Assembly: GCF_000313135.1 (NCBI RefSeq)
Contig: NW_004457592.1
Location: 233,171-297,170, forward strand
Direction: 5' to 3'
Source: Acanthamoeba castellanii str. Neff
Lineage: Eukaryota; Discosea; Longamoebia; Acanthamoebidae
Length of the DNA: 64,000 nucleotides
A program made the position numbers and the translations under genes. This document shows positions 9,918-22,283 of this stretch, piece after piece; the first letter of the stretch is position 1; each line of letters opens with the position of its first letter. Under the pieces are notes generated by a model, which was not told the origin of the DNA, ran no database searches, and saw only the letters and a program-made list of their open reading frames with translations.

Positions 9918-12900
9918 ATGGCGGCAGCTTCGCGGGAGGCCGTGGTGGTGATATTGGACGTGGGCGCCTCCATGGCGACCCAACAGCGCTGCTCTTCTTC
10001 GTCCTCGGTATATACTCCCTCTCCTCTCACTGCCACGCGCGAGGGGGTGGCGGGGCTTTATGGTCCTAAATACTACTACTGCTCTGTGTCTCTGTCTCCT
10101 GGTTGGCGGTTTGTCGCGAGACAGAGGCCGACCATGGGTGCGTCGTCCTCGTCAGCAGCAGCAGCGTGTGCCTCTGTCTCCACAACGTCGGGGCTGGAGC
10201 AGGCGGTCAAGGCCGTGGAGCTGCTGGTGCAGCAGAAGCTCATGCACCCGTCCCGCGACGAACTGGGCCTCGTCCTCTTCGGCACCCGCGGCACGTGCCT
10301 CCTCCTCATCGCCATCGTAATCACCGGTGGTTGGCATGAGTGGGAGTGGCTGGTGGCTGGTGGTGGCTGGTGGCTGGTTCGCGCGCTGACGGGGCGACCT
10401 ACGCTGTGTGCGGTGTGTGCGGTGGTGTGTCCTCCTCCATCTCCTCTTTCTACAGAAACACACAACCAGCTGTCTGAAGATGGCTACCAGGTGCCCACCC
10501 CCCAGCCGCGCCGCACGTCCTTGGTGGTGGTGGTGGTGGTGGGGGCTGAATGGAATGAAGCAACTGGCTAACCTCGAAGGCGCGCGCTTGGTCTCTCTGC
10601 ACCCGCACACCTGCACACGTGGCGAACGCAGCACATCACGGTGGCGCGCGAGATCATGGGGGCCGACATCGATCTCCTCCGCTACATCTCCACCATCACG
10701 CCCGAGGGGGCCGACGGTGACTGTACAGATTACACACCCCCCTCAAAGGCGCTGCTTTTGGCTGCTGCCTCGCGTGCTGGCGCTGATCGTGTGGGGGTTC
10801 GTGTTCTGGTGTGGCTGTGGCTGTGACTGTGGGGTGCTCTGGCCGCCCGCCAGTCATCGACGCGTTGATCGTGGGCATGGATCTGCTCATCCGGAAGACG
10901 GCGGGGAAGCGCTACGAGAAGCGCATCTTCCTCGTCACCGATGCAGGCTGCCCCGTCAACCAGGACGACCTCGACGTCGTCTGCGAGCAGTTCCTCAAGA
11001 TTGATGCCCGCCTCAACGTCATGTACGACACCGCCCTCCCTCCGCCCCTCCTCCCCCTGGCGGTGAACTCCTCCTGCTCCTGCTCCTGCTCCCCTACTCA
11101 CGGCGGCGGCAAGTGGGGTGGGCTTCGAGGAGGACGACGACCAACGGGCCGGCTCGCAGGACGACAACGACAAGGCCGAATTCAAGGTACTTTTGCTTCT
11201 CCTCCGTAGTGGCGCGCACAACCTCGAATGGGCCGTGCCTGCCAACCACCACTTCCTCCGCCGACTGCTTACGCCACGGCTCCCCCCCCACGGCGGCGTG
11301 GCAGAGGAAGAACGAGCGCCTCATCCGCGAGTTCGCCGAGCGCGTGCACGGTGTCGTGGTGCCCGTCCAGCGGGGTACTGCGCCACACCCCACACGAAAC
11401 GACTGCCCGCAACGGATGGTCCTAACCAAGGTGTGTGTCGTGTGTCGTGTGTTGTGTGTGTTGTGTGTGTCGTTGTATGCTTTGCCACACGTGTTCCCCT
11501 GCACCCGCGGAATCTTGCAGCCATCGAGATGATGAGCTTCATCAAGCCCAAGCCCGTCCTCCAGCGTACGTCGCACCGCGGTTGCCTGGAAATTTCCGCC
11601 CATGTCAAGATACCGGTACCTCCTGCTGCCCAACGGTCATCTGGACACGCTTCCGCCCGCCGCTGGTGGCTGGTGGGTGGATCCGCGTGACATCATGGTG
11701 CGTTGGCGCTCACCAACCATCCCGCGCTGCGCAGGTGTGGAGCTACATCAAGACCATGGAGCGGAAGCTGCCCACCCTCAAGAAGGTCTCAGTCGTCTCG
11801 CAGCTCTGTACCGCCCCGCCCCCCCCGCAATCGCCCCATCGCTCCATGCGCCTGCCTGCAGGTGGTGGGCCACGAGTGCCAGCCACGCCGCCATGCTTTT
11901 ATAATTATTCTATTGTTCTATTATTTTATTTTTCATGATTCGTTTTATGAATGCTGACATGCGCACGTCGGCCGGCGGCACACCCCACCCCACCCCCACC
12001 CCACCCCACCCCACCTGCAGCGGGGGATGAGGGCGCGTCGATGGACGTGAAGCTCGAACGAACCTACCACTCCATCACGGATCCCGACACTGAGGCACCC
12101 ACCCACCCACCCACCCTCCCCCCCCCCCCCTGGGTGAAACCCACTGCACGTTGAGATTCTTATGATTATTCTTCTTATATATTATTACGTATTTATTATG
12201 TATTATGTATTATTACCCACGAAGCTGTTTGGGGAGAGGAGGAGGAGGAGGGGCGCCAACTGAATGCCCCACCCTCGCGTTATCCGTCCGTCCGTCCGTC
12301 CACATTTCCAAACCTGCGCAGGTGGCGCCGGACGAAAAGGTCAAGGGCTACAAGTACGGCAAGACCCTGGTGCCCTTCTCCATGGTCGACGAGGCCGTGC
12401 TCAAGTACGAGGCTGCCAAGTGCCTCCAACTCATCGGATTCACTTCGGCCAAGAACGTGCCCCGTACGTGCCCCGCCCCGCCCCGCCCCGCCCCGCCCCG
12501 CCCCGCCCGGCCCTACCACACCCAACCTCCACGCCCGGCGTCGTTTTCTCCCTCCCCACATCTTGTCCTTTTTTGTTCTTATGGTCCGTGGTCCGTGGCG
12601 GCGGCGGCGGCTGCTGCTCGTAGGGCACCAGTTCCTCGGCAACGTGGAGTGCATTGTGCCGGAGCCCGGGGATGGCGTACGATTCCCCGCACGCTTCCGT
12701 GTGTGTCGTGTCTGTTTCATGCGTGTCGGTGTGTGTGTCGTGTGTGTCGTGTCGTGTGTGTCGTGTGTGTTGGATGGGATAGGGGACCCGCAGCGAGTGT
12801 TGGGTGCTGCTGTGCGCTGCACACTTCTCACCGGTGGAGGCGCGCGCGGCACACAGTCGGCAGCGGCAGCTCTCTCTGCGCTTGCACACGCGCTGGCCGA

Positions 12901-14310
12901 GACGGGGAGCCTCGCCATTGTGCGCTACGTGAAGAGGAACAAGGGCAACCCCTATCTGGGCTGCCTCTCTCCCCGTACGTCCCGACACGCGACACGACGC
13001 ACCACACACCCTTGATAGAATAGAATAGAATAGAATCGACCCATCGACCCATAACAACCAACAATGTACGTACCCGTCATCGATGGGCGTAGACATCAAG
13101 CCAGACTTTGCGTGCCTGTACTTCTGCGCGCTCCCCTTTGCCGAGGACCTCCGGTACGCCCCAGACCTCCTCCTCGTTCCCCCCAATCAGCGGCCAATGC
13201 GGTTCATGATCATTTGCTACTGCTGCTGCTGCTGGGCAACAAGGGCCGCGGCGATGGCGGCGTAGGTCGCTCACCACCACGTGGCGGTGGCGGTGGCGGC
13301 GTTGTTTTTTTCCTCGGGCGGCCAGGCAATACCCGTTCGCCTCCCTGGCGCGTCCTTTGCGCAAGGCCTACGCCCCCTCGGAGGAGCAGCTGGAGGCCAC
13401 CCAGGCCCTGATTGACTCCATGGACCTCATGACCGCCGCTACCGACGAGGACGGGTGTGTGCCCTCTCTCCCTCCCACCACACCACCACCACACCACACC
13501 ACCCACCACCCACCACCCACCACCACCATGGGCGGGCGGCCATAATAACCGTTGGCCGCTTGCCACGCCCTCCCTTAGCGTCTCCTCTCCCGCCGCCGCC
13601 GCAGCCGCCGCCGTGTTCGAGCGGAGCGGAGAAGCGAGCAGCGCACGCTAATCATGCACGCTAATCATGCATGCGTGCATGCACATATGTGTGTGGCTGG
13701 TGCTCCTCCACAGCAATCCGATGGAGGCGGTGAAGCCCAAGTACACGTACAACCCGGCCCTCCAAAACCTGTACCGGGCCGTACTCCACCGCCTGCAGCA
13801 CCCCGACGAGCCCTCCCTCCCTCCCGTACCCTCCCGCCCCCCTCCTTATGCCGGCGATCACAGCCGTGCACTGATCCCGCCGCCGCCGCCGCCGCCTAAT
13901 GGCTGGGTGGGTGGGCGGGCGGGCGGCGGTAATTTATTATCCCTCGTGCCTGGGGCGTACAGGTGGATCCTGCGATCCAGGAGGCCCTACGACCCGACCT
14001 CGGGCTGGCTGACAAGCTCCGGCCGGCTCTTGACCGCTACAAGGCCGCATTCACCTTCACGCGAGTCGGTGCGTACACCACCTCCAGCGCCATCACTACC
14101 TCCTCCTCCTCCTCCTCTTCCGCCCCGATGCAACTCATCGTGCTGCCGTCGCTGCCCGGCCATCTGCTGGTCATCACCCAACCACCCATCTGCTGCTGCT
14201 GATGCTGCTCATCGTTCGTGTGTACGTGAGTAGAGGGAGCTGCGGCCAAGGTTGAACGACGCTACTGGCGGGACCGCCTGGCCGATACCGACGTGCAGCT
14301 GGAAAGGTAC

Positions 14311-14341
<31 letters not shown>

Positions 14342-15657
14342 TAGCCCACCGCCACCCACTACCACCACCACCACCACCACCAATGTCTGGTGGTGTGGTA
14401 GAAGGGGGAAGACACTTGTGGTGCGCTGCTGGCTGATGTGCACCGATGTGTGTCGCGTCGTGTGTGTCGTGTGTCGTGTGTGTCGTGTGTGATGATCACC
14501 GTGTGTGGTGTGGTTCCATGTTGTCCTGACGTAGCTACGTCCCGGAGGCCAAGAAGCAGCGGAAGAACCCCGAGGAGGAGGGCATCTCCATGGAGAGCCT
14601 CATGTCCGGAGCCACGTCGGACGTGGGACCCATCAACCCCGAGCAGGACTTCAGCGTGCGCGTCCCCTCCATTCCCTCTCTCTCCAACACCGACCCCCCC
14701 CTCCCTGGTTCAGAGAAACACTTCCCCCCCGGTCCGTGTGTGTCCACGTGTGCGGCCTACTTAACCCACCCACCTGTCCGTACGTGCTTGCGCGCGTGCA
14801 GGACATGCTCGCCCGGCGCGACGTGGACCTGGTGGACAAAGGTACCCCCACCCGCACACACCACGCAGTGTGTCGTGTATGTGTGTGTGTGTCGTGTGTG
14901 TGTCGTGTGTGCCATACTGATCCGTTCCGCCGAAATCCTATCGTCGTCGTCGTCGTCGTCGTCATCATCTGCAATGCAGCTGTGGAGCAGATGCAGGGGC
15001 GCATCAAACAGCTGGTCGAGGACAGCGTGGGCACCCAGCTCTACGATAAGGCCCTCCAGTGTCTCCAGACCCTGCGCCACGGATGCATGATTGAGGACGA
15101 GCATCAAAGGCACCCACCACCACCACCACCACCACCACCACCACCACCACGACCACCACCACCACCACCACCACCACCACCACCACCACGGGTCCACGCC
15201 CAACCACGACGCATGCAATGGCCCTCTTCAGTGGCTAACGGGGGGGGGAGGCTGGATGGGTGGGTGGGTGGGTGGATGGGTCCATGGCAGGTACAACGAG
15301 TTCGTGGACGAGCTGGAGGGCTACTACAGGCACAAGCGGCGGGACGACTTCTGGCGCCTTCTCTGCGCGCGCGGCCTCAACGCCCCCCTCCGCGACACCA
15401 CGTCCCCTTCTCCCTTCGGCGCCACCACCACCACCGGCAGCGTAGTACGTAGTCCGTCGTCGTCAACTAGTTGTTGGTTGTTGTTGTTGTTGTTGGTTGT
15501 TGTTGGTTGTTGTTGATTGACCAATGGGGGGACACAACAGACGGCCCAACACACCAAGAGCGAGGACGAGGAAGAGGAGGAAATCGACGTGACCCGCGAC
15601 CACGCGGAGGAGGAGGAGGAGGCCACCGCCGACGACCTCTTCGACATGATCGAGTAG
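9918..15657 (+). CDS. XRCC5: Ku80 DNA-end-binding protein (XRCC5)
   Basis: The ATG at 9918 opens a Ku von Willebrand-like domain (EAVVVILDVGASM; then LEQAVKAVELLVQQK, AREIMGADIDLLRYIS and KRIFLVTDAGCPVNQDDLD up to about 11010). The Ku core follows: IEMMSFIKPKPVLQR, VWSYIKTMERKLPTLKK, KGYKYGKTLVPFSMVDEAVL (12350-12410), LGNVECIVPEPGD and FACLYFCALPFAEDL. The helical C-terminal arm and Ku80 C-terminal domain include YNEFVDELEGYYRHKRRDDF (15290-15350). Ku80 pairs with Ku70 to ring broken DNA ends for non-homologous end joining and telomere protection. The last residues, EEEATADDLFDMIE, match the DNA-PKcs-recruiting tail of animal Ku80. Many small introns are rich in GTGTGTCG, CAC and GTC repeats. 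The gene is convergent with the MPV17-like gene, with 124 bp between stops. Internal exon borders are approximate. Confidence 0.88.
15110..15189. repeat. (CAC)n intronic trinucleotide repeat
   Basis: About 25 CAC units with two interruptions lie in a late Ku80 intron. All six frames stay open through it, producing spurious polyH, polyT and polyP frames. Confidence 0.9.
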
Positions 15658-15781
15658 GCAGGCCGGGCCACATGGATGCCGGTAATGCCTGTGTAATGCA
15701 TGCACGTCGCCACTACTACGACCCCCACCCACACGCTCACCCAAAAGAGGTCTGTGGGGTGGGATGCACTGCGTTTTTTCT

Positions 15782-16769
15782 TTACTTGCGGGCGGCGATG
15801 CCAGACAGGATGATGACCCAGAAGAAGGCCACCACGTTGACGAACAACACTCGCAGCTCGGCGGGCACGTAGTTGAAGCTGATGAAGCTGGCGATGGGCC
15901 ACACCTTCCAGCTGTTCACCGTCGTGGGCCTGCCGCAACAACAAACGGGGGTGAAGAAGACGTGAGCCGGACGTCTGTCGCGCATCAGCGAGTTGAGAGC
16001 GGGGGGGGGGCGGTGTGAACCAGAAGTTGGACTTGATGAGGCCGCCCATGGCCGAAGGCTGTCCCTCGAGGATGGCCATGAGGACGTAGAAGAGGACGTT
16101 GAAGATGGGTCCAAACACGAGCTGGTCGATGGCGAGCTTGCCGTAGACGGCCGTCTTGCCACGGGCAAAGCGGAAGAGGTTCTCCAGCCACAGGAACTTG
16201 TAGTGGCTCACGGGGCTCAGCAGGAGACCCAGCGCTGTGAACCGCCACAGCCGGCCGACGTCGAGGCCACGCAGCCCCTTGCGTTCCACCGCCACTTGCG
16301 CCGCCACATTGCCCAGCCCTGACAGCACCGCCGACGTCAGCGCCTGCCCATATCACCACGCCCACGCCCACGCCATTGGAGGGAGGGAACAACAACAGCA
16401 GCAGCAACAAAAACAGGCCACGCCGTCAGTCGCCAACAAAAGCAAATATTTATTACTGGTTTTCTAGTAGAAAAATATTTCAATAGGAAGAAAACAAAAA
16501 TAAAAAATAAGCGCTTCAGCGTGAGGGCGTCTTGTTCGGAAAGACAACACAAATGTCCGGCAACGATCTCATGAGGAATCAATAATAATAATAATAAACG
16601 TCAAAGCCGTATGGTGTGTTGATTCGGCGGTGGTGGCGGCAAGCAAGTACTTGCGATTACGTACCTTGGTGAGGATCGGGCGTTTACGGAGCTGGAAAAT
16701 GTAGGCTTCCCAGAGAGAGGCGAGACCGTTGGGCGAGCTGGCGGTGGTCGTGGGCTTCGAGTTGGACAT
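15782..16769 (-). CDS. MPV17/PMP22-family membrane protein
   Basis: Three exons (16769-16665, 16343-16021, 15929-15782) join to a 191-residue protein, a usual length for the family. Family signatures are present: WEAYIFQLRKRPILTK at the N-terminus, GPISH-like SPVSHYKFLWLENL, KLAIDQLVFGPIFNVLFY, and the hallmark WKVWPIASFISFNYVPAELR at the exon 2/3 junction. Four hydrophobic segments are expected, matching the four-helix family topology. Members sit in the inner mitochondrial or peroxisomal membrane and are thought to act as channels; which organelle applies here cannot be told from sequence. Exon 2 ends inside a Trp codon before GTTCAC. The start is divergent from DDX10, 241 bp away. Confidence 0.9.
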
Positions 16770-17010
16770 GGTTGGGCGACTAGACTCTTGTCCTTGGTGT
16801 AGGTGCCTCGGCTAGCCGTGTGGTGAAAAAGTACCGGCCTTTGCCGCACGCGGTGTTTGCCAATATCGGAGATTTTCCTTTGTGACCATTTCTTGTTCTT
16901 TTTCTCTGAGGCCCACAACTTGTTTTTCCGGCTTTCTTCCTCCGGCCAAAAGGAATCTGCGCCCTCCTCCGGTCTTCCCTCACCTCACAGCACAGCACAG
17001 CACACATACG
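16770..17010. promoter_or_regulatory. Divergent MPV17-like / DDX10 promoter region
   Basis: 241 bp lie between two divergent start codons. It holds TTTTCCTTTGTGACCA-type pyrimidine-rich DNA and CACAG-rich DNA just before the DDX10 ATG. No clear TATA element is seen. Confidence 0.4.
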
Positions 17011-18194
17011 ATGCATCGGCAGCAGCAGCAGCAGCATCGCAGAGGCGGCGGACACGACCAGCAGAGGCACCGAGGCAATCGCAGCCGCGACGGACCCGCC
17101 AAGCAGCGACTGCGCCGCAGAAACGACGAAGAGGAGGAGGTCGCCCTGCTCCTACGCCGCATCGAAGCCGAGACCCCGCCTGCCGGTGTAATGCTCCCCC
17201 TCCCTTCCCCCCCCTCCCTTCCATCAACAACAACAACAACGGCCCCTACATGGGCCGTGTGTATTTATTTATGTACGGGCGCCACACGGGCAAGGTCGTC
17301 GCGGACGACGGCGACGAAGGGAAAAAAGTGCAGGCCTGGCTGACGCGCCTATTTGCGTGGGCATGCGTGCGTGCGTGCGTGCAGGTGAACCCGCTGGTCT
17401 ATGACGACCAGCCGGCACCGGCGCGTGCCGCCGCCGAAGCAGCCAGCGGAGCCGACGTGGAGCAGGTGGAGGACGCCGCCGCTGCGGCCACGTCCACGGG
17501 GGAGTCTCGCGAATTCAAGGACCTCCCGATCTCATCTCGCAGCCTGCAAGGTGCCGCCGCCGCCGTCGCTGCATGCGCGCGCCGTGGCCACGCGCAGGCT
17601 AACCACCTTTCGTGTGTGTCGTGTGTTGTGCGTGCGTTGTGGGCGTGTCGTGTCGTGTGTGTCGTGTGGGCGATTGTGCGAGTGCAAATGCAGGGCTGGA
17701 GAAGGGCGGGTGGAAGGTGATGACGGACATCCAGCGTGCCACGCTGCCTCACACCCTTGCCGGACGTGACGTGCTCGCCGCCGCCAAGACCGGTAGCGGC
17801 AAAACTCTCGCCTTTGTCGTACCCGTGCGTCCCCCTCCCCCGGGCGCGCGCTCTCTCTCTCGCTCGCTCTCTCTCTCTCTCTCTCTCTGACAGCCGCCAT
17901 CCACCGCCAGCCACTATTTCCCCGAATGAAAATGGTCTCACCCACTCTATGTGTGTGCGGTGGTGCGTGTGCGCCGGCGTGGTATGCACGCATGGCATTG
18001 GGCAGGTGCTGGAGAAGCTGTTCCGGATGAAGTGGACCACGGAGGACGGGCTGGGCGCCCTCATCATCTCGCCCACACGCGAGTTGGCCCTGCAGATCTT
18101 TGAGGTCCTCTGCACGGCGGGCTCCAACCACCAGCTCTCGGCGGGTGCGCCTTACCCCTCCTCCTCCTCGTAGGTCGTCGTCGTCGTCGTCGTC

Positions 18195-18261
<67 letters not shown>

Positions 18262-19297
18262 CGATGGCGATGATGGCGGGCCAGGGTGGTGGTACACTTA
18301 CGCGTAACCTTGCCAATCGTGGGCGTGGGGCGCGCACCGCAGGGTTGGTGATCGGAGGTAAGAGTTTTGAGGAGGAGAAGGCGCGCATCGCGCGCATGAA
18401 CATCCTGGTCTGCACCCCGGGCCGCCTCTTGCAGCACCTCGACCAGACCCCCGACTTCCACCCGGGCTCCCTTCAGCTCCTAGGCACACACGCCACCCCC
18501 CAAACCACCACCACCACCACCACCGCCACCACCACCACCACCACCACCACCACCACCACCACCACCACCACCACCACCACCACCACCACCACCACCACCA
18601 CCAGCCACCACCACCGCCACCGCCACCACCACCACCACCACGGCTACGCATGCTCGTTGTGAAGCACATGACCATGGTGCTGGGTGATGACACTTCTCCT
18701 CCTCCCTACGCGTGCGTGCGTGCGTGGCACCGAGTGCAGTGCTGGACGAAGCCGACCGCATCCTGGACATGGGCTTCGAGAAGACGGTCAACTCGATCGT
18801 GGAGAGCCTGCCTCGCACGCGGCAGACCCTGCTCTTCTCGGCCACCCAGACCCGATCCGTCAAGGTTTGCAGCTGTCTCCCCCCCCCCACAATACCCCGA
18901 CCACAAATACGGCTCTTTTCCCCATTCGTGGGCGCCTCTTCCCCCCCCCTCTCCCGTCGGTGCATATGCTCACACTCGGCACACACCTTTGGGGGGGGGT
19001 CCTGTTGTTTTGGCGGGCGCCGGGGTGGCGCTGGCGGGTGAGCAGCAATTGGCGCGGTTGTCGCTGAAGAATCCCGAGTACATAGCGGTGCACGAGCAGG
19101 AGCAGTACGCCACGCCCAAGAACCTGCAGCAGAACTACCTCGTCTGCCAGCTCCACGAAAAGCTCGACACGCTCTTCTCCTTCCTCAAGACCCACACCAA
19201 GCAGAAGATCCTCGTCTTCATCTCCAGCTGCAAGCAGGTACCGCCACCGCCACCGCCACCGCCACCGCCACCGCCACCGCCACCGGCTACGCCTCAC

Positions 19298-19329
<32 letters not shown>

Positions 19330-20254
19330 GCCACCGCCACCGCCACCGCCACCGCCACCGCCACCGCCACCGCCACCGCCACCGCCACCGCCACCGCCAC
19401 CGCCACCGCCACCGCCACCGCCACCGCCACCGCCACCGCCACCGCCACCGCCACCGCCACCGCCACCGCCACCGCCACCGCCACCGCCACCGCCACCGCC
19501 ACCGCCACCTGATGGGGACACGGCTCCGTGCAGCCATCCTCCTCACGCCCTCCCCCGCGTGCGGTGCGTGCGGTGCGTATGCAATAGGTGAGGTTCGTGT
19601 ACGAGGCCTTCAGGCAGCTGCAGCCGGGCCTGCCCGTGATGCACCTCCACGGCAAGCAGAAGCAAATGATGCGCATGGCCACCTACACCAAGTTCTGCGA
19701 GCAGAAATACGGTACTACTACCTACTACCTACCTACTACGTGGCGTGGCATCACATTGACCACCATCAACACTATGTGGTGGTGGCTGGCTGGCTGGCGG
19801 TGGTGGTGGTGGCTGGCGGTGGCTGGCTGGTGGCTGGCGTGCAGCGTGTCTCTTTGCGACGGACGTGGCGGCGAGAGGGCTGGACTTCCCCAACGTGGAT
19901 TGGGTGGTGCAGGTGGACTGCCCGGAGGACGTGCCCACCTATGTGCACCGCGTCGGGCGCACCGCCAGGTGTGTGTCTACTCGACCCCTCCCCTATCGCG
20001 TCTTCTTGCCCGCAAGCTGGTGGTTGGTGGTTGGTGGGTGTTGATTGTTGATTGGGGTTGTGGGGTGGTGGCGGCGGCGTGGTGGTGGTTTCCAAGGTTC
20101 CAAGCGGGCGGGCGTGCGTTGCTGTTCCTGCTGCCCTCCGAGCAAAAGATGGCCGACCTCCTCAAGCAAAAGGTGCCCATCCAGGAAATCAAGGTACGGG
20201 CCGCCCACCTGCCTGCAGACATCGTTCGCCACGTGGAGCTCATGCTGGTCCTGC

Positions 20255-20323
<69 letters not shown>

Positions 20324-22234
20324 GTGTGTGTGTATTGTGCGTGCGTGCGTCCGTCGTGGGCGTGATGTGGTTGGTGGTTGGCAGGTGAACCCGCGGCGCA
20401 CCCTGTCCATTCAGACCAAGCTGCAGTCCATTCTCGCTGCCGAACCCTCCCTCAAGTACCTCGCCCAGAAGGTACGACCACCAGCCACCAGCCACCGCCG
20501 CCTGCCGCTGCGATCCAGACCGCGGCACATGGCACATTCATACGAGATCTGGGTGGGTGGGGGGCGCCCGCCGCGATGTCGTTTGCTTTCCTCTTGTCCT
20601 CTGCTTACATGAACCGGTTGTGGGCCGTCGTGTGTTACATAGGCATTCGTGTCGTACATGCGCTCCGTGTTCCTGCAGCCGGCCAAGGACGTGTTTGACG
20701 TGAACGCCCTCCCCGCCGAGGAGTTCTCTCTCTCCCTCGGCCTCCTCTCTTCCCCCCGCATCCGCTTCACCCAGGTACCCACCACCACACCCACCCCGGT
20801 TGCTGCTGCTGCTGCTGCTGCTGATGCTGGCCTCCCGCCACGGCGCAGAGCAAGAAGGGCCACAAGAATGTGTCCTACCAGATGCAGCAGTCACTCGAGG
20901 ACGCCGAGCACGAGGACGACGAAGACGAAACCACCGCCGAGCCAAAGGTACTCCTCCACGATCACCAGCCACCAGCCACCATCACCGCCATCGCGGCGCC
21001 CACCTGCGGGCACGGCGGAACCTGACCCCGCGCATGGGCGTGGAGCAGCCCAGGGGACGTGCGCAAATGCTGAGCGCCAAGGTGGAGAAGCTGATCGCCC
21101 GCAAGAACGCGACGGTGCTCTCCGACGCCTGGTCCAAACTACGCGCCGACGTGGACGACGACGCTGAGGTGCGGCCCTCCCTCGCCCACCAGTCCACGCA
21201 AGCTATCATTGTCGTGTGTAGTCCGTGGTATATCGTGTGCGTGTGCGTGTGCGTGCGTGTGCGTGTGCGTGAATACATTGATCGCATCTCCACCCCGCCC
21301 ACCCACTCGCTCCCTCATCCCCCCGATCGCATCCTCACACGGCGACACACACGACACACACACACACACACGACACACACACGACACACACACGACACAC
21401 ACACGACACACACACGACACACACACGACACACACAGGAGGACGACATTCTGGTGCTCAAGAAGAAGCAGCCTCAGCCCGCACGCCCAGTGGAGGTCAGC
21501 AAGGCCGGTGAGGCGCACATGACGGCCACTGTGAGCGCCGAGCAGAAGGCCAAGGCCATCCAATACGCGCAGCAGCTCCGCGACAAGATGAAGTACGACT
21601 CGACGGCGCCCCTCTTCGCCGATCCCCGCACCTGCTGTTCCCCCTCAAATACTGACGCCTTCCTTTGCTTCCTTTGGCGGCGGCGGCGGCGGTGGTGGTG
21701 GGGCATCGTCGTGTGATGCCAGGGCCTCGGACGTCAAGGACAAGGAACGGCTGCGGCAGATTCGTCGGGAGCAGCGCTGGGAAGAGAAACAGCGGGCCAA
21801 GGCAGAGGCCATGGAAGAGGTGCGCACATTAGGACCCCTCTCCCAACGCCCCTCAGCGAATTCGCTGAGTGCTGTCCTGTGGTCTGATCGTTCACTCCGT
21901 CTCTCTCTCTCTCTCTCTCGCGCGCGAGCAGATGGGGCTGGGCGCCCAGCTCGTGCCGCCGGAGGAGGGCGAGTACGGCAGCTATGGCGAGGACGATGGC
22001 GAGGGAGGCGGCTACGACGACGACGACGACGGAGAGGAGGAGAACGGCAGCGCCAACGAGGAGGACGAGGACGATGATGAGGAGAGCCCTGCCCCGGCCA
22101 AGAGGAAGCGAGGCGATGCGGAGCCCAGCACCAAAGTGGAGGCGGCGCGCCAACAAAAGAAGCAGCGCCTGCTCGACGCGGCTTCCACCGACGCCCTCGA
22201 GGAGATGGCCCTCAAGCTGCTCCAGCAGAGCTAA
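17011..22234 (+). CDS. DDX10: DEAD-box RNA helicase DDX10/Dbp4
   Basis: A polyQ/basic N-terminus (ATG at 17011) precedes [19 protein letters not shown] and the Q motif. Helicase motifs appear in order: AAKTGSGKT (I), PTRELALQI (Ia), [11 protein letters not shown] (Ib), [13 protein letters not shown] (II), FSATQT (III), [20 protein letters not shown] (V) and [10 protein letters not shown] (VI). [18 protein letters not shown] and the long acidic/basic C-terminus with [18 protein letters not shown] and [20 protein letters not shown] fit DDX10/Dbp4 specifically. This nucleolar ATPase releases U14 snoRNA and acts in 18S rRNA maturation. Introns are full of (ATG)n, (CAC)n, (CCGCCA)n and (GT)n. Its stop lies only 49 bp from the stop of the convergent histidine kinase gene. 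Inner exon borders are approximate. Confidence 0.9.
18195..18260. repeat. (ATG)22 intronic repeat
   Basis: A pure ATG/GAT trinucleotide tract follows a GTC tract at 18176-18194, in a DDX10 intron. Confidence 0.9.
18504..18642. repeat. (CAC)n intronic repeat in DDX10
   Basis: A nearly uninterrupted CAC trinucleotide tract of about 45 units with a few CGC variants, in the intron just before the DEAD motif exon. Confidence 0.9.
19241..19508. repeat. (CCGCCA)n hexamer tract, about 40 units
   Basis: The tract starts three bases into an intron (after CAAGCAG|GTA) and runs for almost the whole intron, with one interruption at about 19284-19302. The opposite strand is (TGGCGG)n. It keeps several frames open, creating false polyproline and polyglycine frames. 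Confidence 0.95.
20256..20322. repeat. (GT)n intronic dinucleotide repeat in DDX10
   Basis: About 33 GT units in a DDX10 intron, ending in TTGTGTGTGTATTGTGCG. Confidence 0.9.
21350..21437. repeat. (ACACACACG)n nonamer repeat in DDX10
   Basis: ACACACACG units are repeated about eight times directly before the 3' splice site (CACAG) of a DDX10 intron. The same nonamer, in either orientation, occurs in introns of Sec3, Ku80 and the UBR ligase. Confidence 0.85.
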
Positions 22235-22283
22235 CAAAGGGATCTCTTATTATTTTTTTTATTTTTCGTCACTCGTACGAGTG
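22235..22283. terminator. 49-bp convergent 3' junction DDX10 / histidine kinase
   Basis: Only 49 bp separate two facing stop codons. The gap is A+T-rich with TTATTATTTTTTTTATTTTT, so the two transcripts must overlap or end almost at their stop codons. A-rich signals could serve the minus transcript. Confidence 0.5.

Noticed and set aside
15004..15218. Minus-strand polytryptophan/polyvaline and plus-strand polyhistidine frames
   Set aside because: Products of the (CAC)n tract inside a Ku80 intron.
18860..19546. Long minus-strand frame of Arg-Trp repeats, and polyproline or polyglycine frames across the same tract
   Set aside because: They exist only because the (CCGCCA)n tract lacks stops in several frames; the tract is an intron of DDX10.
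21354..21437. Possible CRISPR-like array (regular repeats)
   Set aside because: Pure microsatellite without spacers, in an intron of a eukaryotic gene.
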